From an uncultured Lachnospiraceae bacterium (GTDB lineage Bacteria > Bacillota > Clostridia > Lachnospirales > Lachnospiraceae): DNA of 64,000 nucleotides. A program made the position numbers and the translations under genes. Location of the stretch: positions 1 to 64,000 of the forward strand of contig ONKG01000002.1 in assembly GCA_900318375.1 (NCBI GenBank), read 5' to 3'. Numbering within the stretch: the stretch's first letter is position 1; every line of letters begins with the position of its first letter. Shown piece after piece: positions 9,013 through 16,785 of this stretch. Under the pieces are notes generated by a model. It did not search any database, was not told where the DNA came from, and saw only the letters and a program-made list of their open reading frames with translations.

Positions 9013-10260
9013 ATGAAGCTTTCGAATCTGGAAAAAATCATCAGCCTACGCCGCGCCCTCCATCAGCACCCGGAATTATCCATGCAGGAAAAAGAGACAA
9101 TGAAAATCCTGCAGAATTTCCTGCGTAATAACACATCCCTGGAAATCTGCGTAAAGGATGGTTGGTTTTATGCCTGTAAAAAAAGTTCCGCTTCTGTCAC
9201 AAGTGATGCCGGTAACGGGGGACCGATTGCCTTCCGAGCAGACATGGATGCGCTGCCGGTTCCGGAAACCATCAACCTGCCCCATGGCTCACAAAATAAG
9301 GGTATCTCGCACAAGTGCGGGCATGACGGTCACTGCGCGGTGGTGTGCGGGCTGGCCCTGGAACTGGACAGCCGGGAAACTGATCGGGATGTGTATCTGA
9401 TTTTTCAGCCGGGAGAGGAAATCGGCGCCGGAGCCCGGCGATGTTCAGAGCTGATCCGGGAGAAAGGGATTACAGAAATCTACGCCATGCATAATCTGGG
9501 CGGGTATCCGGAGGGGAGCCTGGTTTATCGCAGAGGGCTTACTCAGCCGGCCTCCGAGGGGCTGCGGATCCGCCTGACCGGCAAAACTTCCCATGCAAGC
9601 GCCCCGGAAAAAGGCAATAATCCAGCGGGGACTATCGCCTCGATCGTACAATATGCGCTGTGCGCATCAGAACTGACAGGGCAGGAACTGCATGACAGCG
9701 TCAACCCGCCTGCTCAGACGCCGCTGTCAGATACCAAAAATAAAATAACGCCCGTGATACAGAATCTTTCCATGCGTCTATGTACCATCACCGGAATCCG
9801 GCTGGGCGGCGGAGACTTTGGGATTTCTCCGGGGAGAGGCGAAATCTGCCTGACGCTTCGCGCAGAGCTTGAGGAAGAGATGCATGCAATGGAACAGTCG
9901 ATCATCTCCTTCGCCGCACAAGCGTCTGCAGCTGCCGGACTGGAGATGACCTATAGCGTCCACGACTATTTCCCGGAAACACGTAATCACGATGACTGCC
10001 TGGACCGGGTGCTGGATGCCGCCCGGGAAAACAAAATACCCGCCATCTCCATGCAGGAGCTCTGGCGGGCTTCGGAAGATTTCGGGCATTACTTAAAGAT
10101 TTGTCCCGGCGCAATGTTTTACATCGGGAACGGGGAAGACTATGCACCCCTGCACACGGCGGAATATGATTTCAATGACCGGATCATAGAGACAGCGGTG
10201 AATATGTTTATGGGAATCATCGGAATTCCATCTGCCGGTGCGGGGAAGCTTTTTAAATGA
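9013..10260 (+). CDS. M20 family amidohydrolase
   Basis: A 415-residue metal-dependent amidohydrolase of the M20D type, which hydrolyses N-acyl amino acids or related amides. Motifs are HQHPELS (17-23), FRADMDALP (74-82), HKCGHDGH (100-107), QPGEE (132-136), MHN (159-161) and PLHTAEYD near the C-terminus. Likely metal ligands are C102, H104, E136, H160 and H381. The substrate is not evident. I chose the ATG at 9013 because GAGGT lies seven bases upstream; the open frame extends to 8938 without conserved sequence. It is transcribed away from pfk and appears to be monocistronic. Confidence 0.88.
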   Translation: MKLSNLEKIISLRRALHQHPELSMQEKETMKILQNFLRNNTSLEICVKDGWFYACKKSSASVTSDAGNGGPIAFRADMDALPVPETINLPHGSQNKGISHKCGHDGHCAVVCGLALELDSRETDRDVYLIFQPGEEIGAGARRCSELIREKGITEIYAMHNLGGYPEGSLVYRRGLTQPASEGLRIRLTGKTSHASAPEKGNNPAGTIASIVQYALCASELTGQELHDSVNPPAQTPLSDTKNKITPVIQNLSMRLCTITGIRLGGGDFGISPGRGEICLTLRAELEEEMHAMEQSIISFAAQASAAAGLEMTYSVHDYFPETRNHDDCLDRVLDAARENKIPAISMQELWRASEDFGHYLKICPGAMFYIGNGEDYAPLHTAEYDFNDRIIETAVNMFMGIIGIPSAGAGKLFK

Positions 10261-10380
10261 TTATGTACAGGCGTTTTACTGCAAGAAGCATGAAGAGCCT
10301 GCTAAGGAATGGGTTTGCATGGAATACAGGCAAAGGCTTCTGCTGATTTTGTCTGGCTTGCTGCGTCCACCCACGCCCGC

Positions 10381-10449
10381 AAAAATACAAAAACCGAGAC
10401 CCGCGTAAACAGTGGCTTTCATTGTCCGGCCGCCGCTTACGCGGGTCTC
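10381..10449 (-). terminator. Terminator after tRNA-Ser
   Basis: A perfect 13-bp inverted repeat (GAGACCCGCGTAA at 10396-10408 and its complement at 10437-10449) encloses a 28-nt loop. On the minus strand it is followed by GGTTTTTGTATTTTT. It lies directly after the tRNA 3' end. Confidence 0.75.
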
Positions 10450-10456
10450 TCAACAG

Positions 10457-10546
10457 CGGAGACGGTGGGATTCGAACCCACGTGCCGGGACTAACCGACA
10501 ACTCGATTTCGAGTCGAGCTCGTTATGACCGCTTCGATACGTCTCC
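10457..10546 (-). tRNA. tRNA-Ser (CGA anticodon)
   Basis: A 90-nt class II tRNA on the minus strand. The acceptor stem GGAGACG pairs with CGTCTCC, the anticodon arm CTCGA-CTCGAAA-TCGAG gives anticodon CGA for UCG codons, a long variable arm follows, and the T arm has GGTTCGAATCC. CCA is not encoded. Confidence 0.95.
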
Positions 10547-10553
10547 ATATTCT

Positions 10554-10582
10554 GTTTAATGCGCCTTCAGCGTTTCCGTCAA
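10554..10582 (-). promoter_or_regulatory. Promoter of tRNA-Ser
   Basis: On the minus strand TTGACG (10582-10577), a 17-base spacer and TTAAAC (10559-10554) end 7 bases before the tRNA, the expected distance for a tRNA promoter. Confidence 0.6.
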
Positions 10583-10939
10583 AACATAAAGAGAAGTTTT
10601 GTTTGGAATGTCTCAAAAGCACGTTCCCTATTATATGCTATTTTTATCAGAGAATGCAAGCTTAATTTGTGTTCTTGCGGCGCTGACGTCACCGCCTGCT
10701 GCATGCGAAGCCAATTGACTGCAAAACGCCGGCGATTGCCGCGAGTTCCCGCGCATCGCCACATCCATCAAGTCCGCCGCCAATTCCTGATCAATTGCGT
10801 TCCCGATCAATTCCCGCTCAATCCCGCTCAATTCCTGATTCGTAAAGCAGCTTTCCTTTCGGGTATGATTGCGATAAACTACAAAAGGAATACCTTATTG
10901 GGATCATGCATCTGTAGACAGGAGGTTTTTACTGCCCAT
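10583..10939. other. Intergenic region upstream of the G1P dehydrogenase fusion
   Basis: No gene is supported. The open frame that continues upstream of 10940 has no conserved sequence and overlaps the tRNA promoter. The stretch 10785-10845 holds short direct repeats of the type CCCGCTCAATTCC and GATCAATT. An AGGAGG lies at 10920-10925. Confidence 0.5.
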
Positions 10940-13447
10940 ATGAATTTCCAGCCCATTCTTGAAAAAGAAATGCACTGCAGCTGCGGCCGTGTGCACAGTA
11001 CAGACTTGAAAGCAATCGATATAGGACGCGGCGCACTGCAGAAGCTCCCGGAGATACTGCGGGGGCTTGGGTTTCATAAAGCCTATCTTGCCGCTGACAT
11101 CAACACCTGGGAGGCGGCAGGCAAAAAGGCCGCTGCCATCCTTGAATCCGAAAACTTTGCTTTTGAATCCATTATCCTGCAGAATTCTGAGCTTGTGCCT
11201 GACGAGGCAGCTGTCGGCGCGCTCCTGCTGCATCTGCCTCAGGATGCGGACCTTGTCCTGGCTATTGGCACAGGTACCATCAATGACCTATGCAAATATA
11301 TCAGCAGGCTGAAGGGCCTGCCCTATGTCATTCTGGCGACCGCCCCCTCCATGGACGGTTTTGTTTCTTCAGGAGCAGCGCTGATCGTCGACCATGTCAA
11401 GGTCACCTATGATGCGCAGGGACCGGCAGCCTTTATTGCGGATACGGAAATCCTGGCGCAGGCACCTATGGAGATGATCACTGCCGGTCTGGGGGATATG
11501 CTGGGCAAGTACACCTGCCTGCTCGACTGGAAACTGGCACATCTCATCACAGGGGAATATTACTGCGAGCATGTTGAAGGCATGGTGCGGACCGCTCTGC
11601 GGACAATGCTGGCACAGAGCAGCAGGATTCCGGAGCGCGATCCAGAAGTCATGGGAGCCATCACTGAAGCGCTGGTCCTGACCGGGATTGCCATGAAGTT
11701 CGTCGGAAACTCCCGGCCTGCCTCCGGCTGTGAGCATCACATGTCCCACTTCTGGGAGATGCAGTTTCTCATGCATGGAAAAAAGGCGGTCCTCCACGGA
11801 ACCAAGGTCGGTGTCGCCGCAATCGCCTGTTTGAAAATGTATGAATTGCTGGCAGAAGTTCTTGACGCTGCATGTCCGGATTCCAGCAAAACTCCCGACA
11901 AAGATTCCAACATAGAATCCAGCAAAGTTCCCGACAAAGAATCCAACATAGAATCCAGCAACGATTCCAATAAAGCTTCAGACAGGGTTCTTTCCTTTTC
12001 CCGTCCGGACCTCTTTACTTGGGCAGCCGCAAAGCCTTTTGACAGATCAGCCTGGGAAGAGCAAATCCGCGCCGTCTTCGATGATGCTGCGGACGGCATC
12101 ATTGCACTCGAGGAAAAGACCTGTAAAAATGATCCCGCAGCGAGAAATATGCGTCTGGAGACAATTCGGAATCGTCAAAAGGAAATCATTTGGGCTATCC
12201 GTCATGATCTGCCCCTTGTCTCTGAAATCGAAGAGCTCCTGCTTTCTCTGGATGCTCCGGTCCACCCGGAGCAGATCGGCGTCTCCCTGCAGGAGGTCAG
12301 AGGGGCAGTCCTGTACGCAAAGGAAGTCCGGGACCGCTACACCCTGCTCCGGCTGTTATGGGATCTGGGACTGTCAGAGGAATTTGCAGACCGGCTCACA
12401 GCCTATTATTCTCCCCAGGGGCTGACCATGGAAGCCGCTTCCGCCGGATCCGCTGCCATGGACTATACCATCGGGCGGCCCGGCCCGGAAAATAAGACGG
12501 AGATCTCCGGGTCGAATAGTGTACAGAAAGGCACCGATTCAGAAAATATAAAGAAGGGCACCGGCTCAGAGAGCCTGCAAAAGGCAGAACCCTCTATACA
12601 GAAAACCTATTTCCGCTGGAAAAAAGAAGGGGATATCCGTCGTCTGCAAAAGATCCGCTGCTTCGTCCTCGACATGGACGGAACTATCTATCTGAGCAAC
12701 CGCCTCTTTCCCTTCACGATACCTTTTTTGAAAAAACTGGGAGAGACCGGGCGCAGTTACTGTTTTTTCACAAATAACTCCACAAAGCACCAGCAGGACT
12801 ATCTGGACAAGCTTTCCGGGATGGGAATTCCCGTCACGGAAAACCAGGTCTTTTTGTCGACGCAGGTCATCCTCGAAGAGATGCAGCGCCTGCACCGGGA
12901 GGATTCCTTTTTCATAGTCGGAACGCCCAATCTTGTCGAGGCCTTCCGTCGTGCCGGACTGCAGGTCTTCAATCCGGAGTCGGAGACACCCGGAAGTATG
13001 CCCGATGTGGTCATCCTGGGTTTTGACACGACTCTGACCTATGAGCGGATCTCTCTGGCCTGCAAATACCTGCGGCACGGGTCTGCCTATTACGGTGTCA
13101 ACATGGACTACAACTGCCCTGTCGACGACAATGGTGTGCTCGATTACATTCCGGACTGCGGTTCTATCGCAAAGTTGGTGGAGCGTTCCACAGGACGGTT
13201 TCCGGATTTCTATGGAAAGCCCTCCCGGCACGCCCTGGACTATATCATCCGCCACACGGGTTTCAAAGAAGAGGAGATCGCCGTAGTCGGCGACCGTATC
13301 TACACGGATATCGCCATTGCCAACGGCACCAAAGCTCTTTCCATCATGGTCCTGACCGGAGAGACTCAACTGGATGATCTTGCACAGTACGATTTCCGTC
13401 CCGACATCATTCTTCCCTCTCTTGCGGAAATTACTGAATTGCTGTAA
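10940..13447 (+). CDS. Glycerol-1-phosphate dehydrogenase fused to HAD-IIA phosphatase
   Basis: An 835-residue two-domain protein. Residues about 10-450 match the AraM/EgsA-type iron-containing alcohol dehydrogenase family, which reduces dihydroxyacetone phosphate to sn-glycerol 1-phosphate: nucleotide motif GTGTIND near 109, metal ligands D186, H266 or H267, and H286. Residues about 570-835 are a HAD-IIA phosphatase of the NagD/AraL type: nucleophile motif DMDGT (D578, D580), FFTNNS, YGKPS and GDRIYTD (D785). Two Ser/Lys/Asp-rich linkers (about 311-350 and 510-555) look like low-complexity insertions. In Bacillus subtilis araL and araM are neighbours in one operon, so the fusion suggests a linked dehydrogenase-phosphatase function (my inference). 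The ATG at 10940 is the first in-frame start after an AGGAGG, although the spacing is long (14 bases). Confidence 0.85.
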   Translation: MNFQPILEKEMHCSCGRVHSTDLKAIDIGRGALQKLPEILRGLGFHKAYLAADINTWEAAGKKAAAILESENFAFESIILQNSELVPDEAAVGALLLHLPQDADLVLAIGTGTINDLCKYISRLKGLPYVILATAPSMDGFVSSGAALIVDHVKVTYDAQGPAAFIADTEILAQAPMEMITAGLGDMLGKYTCLLDWKLAHLITGEYYCEHVEGMVRTALRTMLAQSSRIPERDPEVMGAITEALVLTGIAMKFVGNSRPASGCEHHMSHFWEMQFLMHGKKAVLHGTKVGVAAIACLKMYELLAEVLDAACPDSSKTPDKDSNIESSKVPDKESNIESSNDSNKASDRVLSFSRPDLFTWAAAKPFDRSAWEEQIRAVFDDAADGIIALEEKTCKNDPAARNMRLETIRNRQKEIIWAIRHDLPLVSEIEELLLSLDAPVHPEQIGVSLQEVRGAVLYAKEVRDRYTLLRLLWDLGLSEEFADRLTAYYSPQGLTMEAASAGSAAMDYTIGRPGPENKTEISGSNSVQKGTDSENIKKGTGSESLQKAEPSIQKTYFRWKKEGDIRRLQKIRCFVLDMDGTIYLSNRLFPFTIPFLKKLGETGRSYCFFTNNSTKHQQDYLDKLSGMGIPVTENQVFLSTQVILEEMQRLHREDSFFIVGTPNLVEAFRRAGLQVFNPESETPGSMPDVVILGFDTTLTYERISLACKYLRHGSAYYGVNMDYNCPVDDNGVLDYIPDCGSIAKLVERSTGRFPDFYGKPSRHALDYIIRHTGFKEEEIAVVGDRIYTDIAIANGTKALSIMVLTGETQLDDLAQYDFRPDIILPSLAEITELL

Positions 13448-13540
13448 AAAATTGTTGTAAAAAATGCACTGCCGGCTTCCTTGTTTTACACACTTATCCC
13501 ACGGCTGTGATCTGAAGTCACGGTATGCATGATCAAGAAA

Positions 13541-13598
13541 ATACACCTCCTTTTTCCTGACTGTCTTAAATCCGGAAAAAGGAGGTGTTATCTTTTTA
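13541..13598 (+). terminator. Strong terminator after the G1PDH-HAD gene
   Basis: A 15-bp perfect stem (ACACCTCCTTTTTCC at 13543-13557 with its complement ending at 13588) is followed by ATCTTTTT. It may also serve the convergent patatin gene on the other strand. Confidence 0.85.
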
Positions 13599-13656
13599 GC
13601 TTATAAATTATTACTGATCAGCAGCACTTTCCGATTATAAAATCCGGAGCAGGAGT

Positions 13657-16098
13657 TTATTCCTCTTCGCCTTCCGGTTTCTTGAGGCTGGTCATTTTAC
13701 CGGGCTTCCAGGTCTTTTTCTGTCTGCGTCCGCGCAGCATCAGAGGTGATGTCGCTTCGGATTTGTCCCCTGCGTCATCCTGGGAACCGGTCACTGCGGA
13801 AGCCATTGCTGCCGCAGCTCTTTCCATTGCAGCTTTCATAGCGGCAGCCTTCTCCTCGGCTGCTTTCTCAGCGGCTGCCAGTTCTGCAGCAATTTTGTCC
13901 TCGCGGGCTTTTCTCGCAGCGGCTCTCTTTTCTGCAGCGATGCGCTCGGCTTCGGCCTTTTCGGCAGCTCTCTTTTCAGCGGCGATTCTTTCCGCTTCTG
14001 CTTTCTCGGCGGCGATTCTTTCTGCTTCGGCCTTCTCGGCTGCGATGCGCTCTGCTTCTGCCTTTTCGGCTGCAATGCGCTCCGCCTCAGCCTTCTCGGC
14101 CGCGATTCTCTCCGCTTCTGCCTTCTCAGCTGCAATGCGCTCTGCCTCTGCCTTTTCGGCTGCGATTCTCTCTGCTTCTGCTTTCTCGGCGGCGATTCTC
14201 TCCGCCTCGGCCTTCTCAGCTGCAATGCGCTCTGCCTCTGCCTTTTCAGCGGCGATTCTCTCCGCCTCGGCCTTCTCAGCAGCAATACGCTCCGCCTCTG
14301 CTTTTTCGGCGGCGATTCTCTCCGCTTCTGCTTTCTCAGCAGCAATGCGCTCCGCCTCTGCCTTTTCAGCAGCAATGCGCTCCGCCTCTGCCTTTTCAGC
14401 GGCGATTCTCTCTGCTTCTGCCTTCTCGGCCGCGATTCTTTCCGCCTCGGCCTTCTCGGCCGCGATTCTCTCCGCCTCGGCCTTTTCGGCGGCAATTCTT
14501 TCCGCCTCGGCCTTCTCGGCCGCGATTCTCTCCGCTTCTGCCTTTTCTGCAGCAATGCGCTCCGCCTCTGCCTTTTCAGCGGCGATTCTCTCCGCCTCGG
14601 CCTTCTCAGCAGCAATGCGCTCTGCCTCTGCCTTTTCAGCGGCGATTCTCTCCGCCTCTGCCTTCTCGGCAGCGATTCTTTCCGCCTCGGCCTTCTCTGC
14701 AGCAATGCGCTCTGCCTCTGCCTTTTCAGCGGCGATTCTTTCCGCCTCGGCCTTTTCAGCAGCAATGCGCTCTGCCTCAGCCTTTTCAGCTACAATCCTT
14801 TCCGCCTCGGCCTTCTCAGCTGCTTCTTTCTCTGCCGCAGCCTTTTCTTCTAACGCTTTCTCTTCGGCAGCGATTGTTTCCTCCGCCTCGCGTCTCAAAG
14901 CAGCTTCCTGACGGTCCACATAGGAAACAGGTTTTTCAAACCCTTCCTGCTCCTCGATTGCATCTCCGAAGACCTGGGCCCTATAAGGCGTCATATCTTC
15001 TGCTGTCTGCTCCTCGACAATCGCAATGGTCTCGACAGGTTCATCCACTACGGGAGATGTATCTCCTTGGGGCTGCGCAGGAAGGGGAGCTGCCGCTTCT
15101 TTGATTTCTTCTTCCGGCTGAACAGAAACGATCTCTTTTTCGATCGTTTCAACAGCAGCTTCATCCGATACATCTTCCTGCCCGGGTGCATGCTTTATAA
15201 TTGAAGCATTTGTGATAAAGGGTTCTGTTGCAAGCTGATCATTATCAGCGGCGGCAAGGAATCTGCGGATCTCGGGAAGGCGCCTTCGCGCGGCTTTTCT
15301 TCCTGCCTTATAGGCTTCACGGATCTTAAAGCGGTCATGCTCGATGCGGCCGACATCCAGTTCCGTATCGGGGCGGATTACAAGGGCAAACTTCCCTGCT
15401 TCCCGCTGACGGACATATGCAAGAGTCTCATTGTAAACATTGTGTCTCTCGGCCATCGCCTGGATCGTTTCGGGATACTGGTGAAGCGCACGGCTCATGA
15501 TACGCATCATGGGAGCCGGTTCTTTGATATAATTCGCAGGCCGGGTCAGGATGACCACGTTACGTTCATATCCCTGCTGCTCCATGAATCGCAGCGGGAT
15601 CGAATCGGTGATGCCGCCGTCCAGAAGTTTCTGACCTCCGATTTCTACAATGCGTGAAACCATGGGCATGGAGCCGGAGGCACGGAACCACTCCAGCATC
15701 TCCCAGTCGCTATCGTTGTCGCAGAGATGATAAACAGGTTTGCCCGTCTCAACATCTGTGCAGACCAGGTAAAATTCCATGGGGTTCTCGCGAAATGCCT
15801 TCCAGTCAAACGGATACAGCTTGTTGGGGATATCATGATAGCAGAACTGCGCGTTGAAGAGATCACCCGTTTTCAAGAGTGAACGCACGCTGGAATACCG
15901 CGGGTCTTTTGCGTACTTCAGGTTGTAACGAATCGCACGCCTGGGCTGCCGGGACTTATAGTTACAGCCGAAAGCCGCACCGGCCGATACGCCGATTCCG
16001 CCGTCAAATTCGATTCCTTCCTCCATCAGAACGTCTATAACACCCGCAGAAAAAATACCGCGGATACCGCCGCCTTCCAGAACAAGTCCTTTTTTCAT
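13657..16098 (-). CDS. Patatin-like phospholipase with long helical repeat tail
   Basis: An 813-residue protein. Residues 1-290 are a patatin-like acyl hydrolase: oxyanion motif GGGIRG (9-14), nucleophile elbow GVSAG with Ser38, and DGG with Asp160 completing the Ser-Asp dyad. An acidic linker (about 300-400) is followed by about 29 near-identical 10-residue repeats of [10 protein letters not shown] (about residues 425-725) and then an Ala/Lys-rich end. The alternating Glu and Lys/Arg pattern predicts a single long alpha helix or coiled coil of roughly 40-45 nm. No signal peptide is seen, so it is probably cytoplasmic. The catalytic domain resembles the YjjU-type bacterial patatins; the tail is unusual. 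Confidence 0.88.
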   Translation of the reverse strand: MKKGLVLEGGGIRGIFSAGVIDVLMEEGIEFDGGIGVSAGAAFGCNYKSRQPRRAIRYNLKYAKDPRYSSVRSLLKTGDLFNAQFCYHDIPNKLYPFDWKAFRENPMEFYLVCTDVETGKPVYHLCDNDSDWEMLEWFRASGSMPMVSRIVEIGGQKLLDGGITDSIPLRFMEQQGYERNVVILTRPANYIKEPAPMMRIMSRALHQYPETIQAMAERHNVYNETLAYVRQREAGKFALVIRPDTELDVGRIEHDRFKIREAYKAGRKAARRRLPEIRRFLAAADNDQLATEPFITNASIIKHAPGQEDVSDEAAVETIEKEIVSVQPEEEIKEAAAPLPAQPQGDTSPVVDEPVETIAIVEEQTAEDMTPYRAQVFGDAIEEQEGFEKPVSYVDRQEAALRREAEETIAAEEKALEEKAAAEKEAAEKAEAERIVAEKAEAERIAAEKAEAERIAAEKAEAERIAAEKAEAERIAAEKAEAERIAAEKAEAERIAAEKAEAERIAAEKAEAERIAAEKAEAERIAAEKAEAERIAAEKAEAERIAAEKAEAERIAAEKAEAERIAAEKAEAERIAAEKAEAERIAAEKAEAERIAAEKAEAERIAAEKAEAERIAAEKAEAERIAAEKAEAERIAAEKAEAERIAAEKAEAERIAAEKAEAERIAAEKAEAERIAAEKAEAERIAAEKAEAERIAAEKAEAERIAAEKRAAEKAEAERIAAEKRAAARKAREDKIAAELAAAEKAAEEKAAAMKAAMERAAAAMASAVTGSQDDAGDKSEATSPLMLRGRRQKKTWKPGKMTSLKKPEGEEE
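13922..14821. repeat. 30-bp tandem repeat array inside the patatin gene
   Basis: About 30 tandem units of 30 bp encode the 10-residue helix repeat. Units differ mainly at third codon positions (GCC/GCT/GCA/GCG and so on), so protein sequence is conserved while DNA drifts. On the opposite strand this makes a long spurious open frame. Confidence 0.95.
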
Positions 16099-16785
16099 AA
16101 TACTCTTCCCTCCATGCCACTAAAACAAGCACATATATACAGCCAAAACGCAGACCCCCGTATAATATTATTACACGCGGATCTCGTACTTTTTACTTGT
16201 ACAGACCGAAGAAATCTGCCAGTACGCGGCATTCCCCCGTGCCGCTCCGGTTGTGCTCTGACTATAATATCATAACACATCCCCGCCCTTTTCTACACTG
16301 CCACATAAAAAAAGTTCTGAGGCGAAAAATCCGCCTGTACAAATTGCAGCAGATTCCGGGTTTAGTTTTAATATCATAATTATTTTATTATCTTTTTACA
16401 TTTGGGAAATTACCATTTAAGAATCATCGTGTATGATAACTAATGTAAACGAAAGAGAACGACAGACTTTCCCCCTTCGTTATTTCGTTTCAAACCATAG
16501 ATTTTCATACTCCCCCTTTATGTGGAAAAGCCTTTCACAATGGAGCTGATTTTCAGAGACATTGTGAAAGGCTTTTCTATTTGCTTCTATTGCTTCTATT
16601 TACCGGGAAAGTGCGGATATTGTTCTTTCCCGGTAAAAATAACGGTTGTTTCTCCTTCTGTTATCAATAGGAAAACAACTCCGCGTTTTTCATCGGCTGC
16701 GTCCCCGCACTGACGTGCCGGGGCATGTCCGGGGAGAATCCGGCTGTTGATTCCGCAGCAGTCCCGCCTGATGGTCCTGCGGCAA
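16099..16785. other. Intergenic region with two strong inverted repeats
   Basis: No gene is supported. Upstream of the patatin start (16099-16450) the DNA is AT-rich and probably holds its promoter. Two hairpins follow. At 16525-16577 a 17-bp perfect inverted repeat (GAAAAGCCTTTCACAAT) has a 19-nt loop. At 16601-16635 an 11-bp perfect stem TACCGGGAAAG has a 13-nt loop. Both lie downstream of the minus-strand substrate-binding protein gene and could end its transcript, although the T tracts are poor. Confidence 0.55.
16525..16577 (-). terminator. Inverted repeat, possible terminator
   Basis: Arms 16525-16541 and 16561-16577 are perfectly complementary over 17 bases. It is the last hairpin downstream of the 16786-19590 gene. 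Neither strand has a long T tract next to it, so the role as a terminator is uncertain. Confidence 0.4.

Noticed and set aside
10559-10939. N-terminal extension of the G1PDH-HAD gene
   Set aside because: The extra 127 residues are not family-like, overlap the tRNA-Ser promoter, and the AGGAGG lies at the end of this stretch.
12566-13546. 326-residue open frame opposite the HAD domain
   Set aside because: Shadow frame of the plus-strand gene; no ribosome binding site or recognisable domain.
13682-14911. 409-residue open frame antisense to the patatin repeat
   Set aside because: It only mirrors the 30-bp repeat array ([10 protein letters not shown] units). No start signal and no independent conservation.
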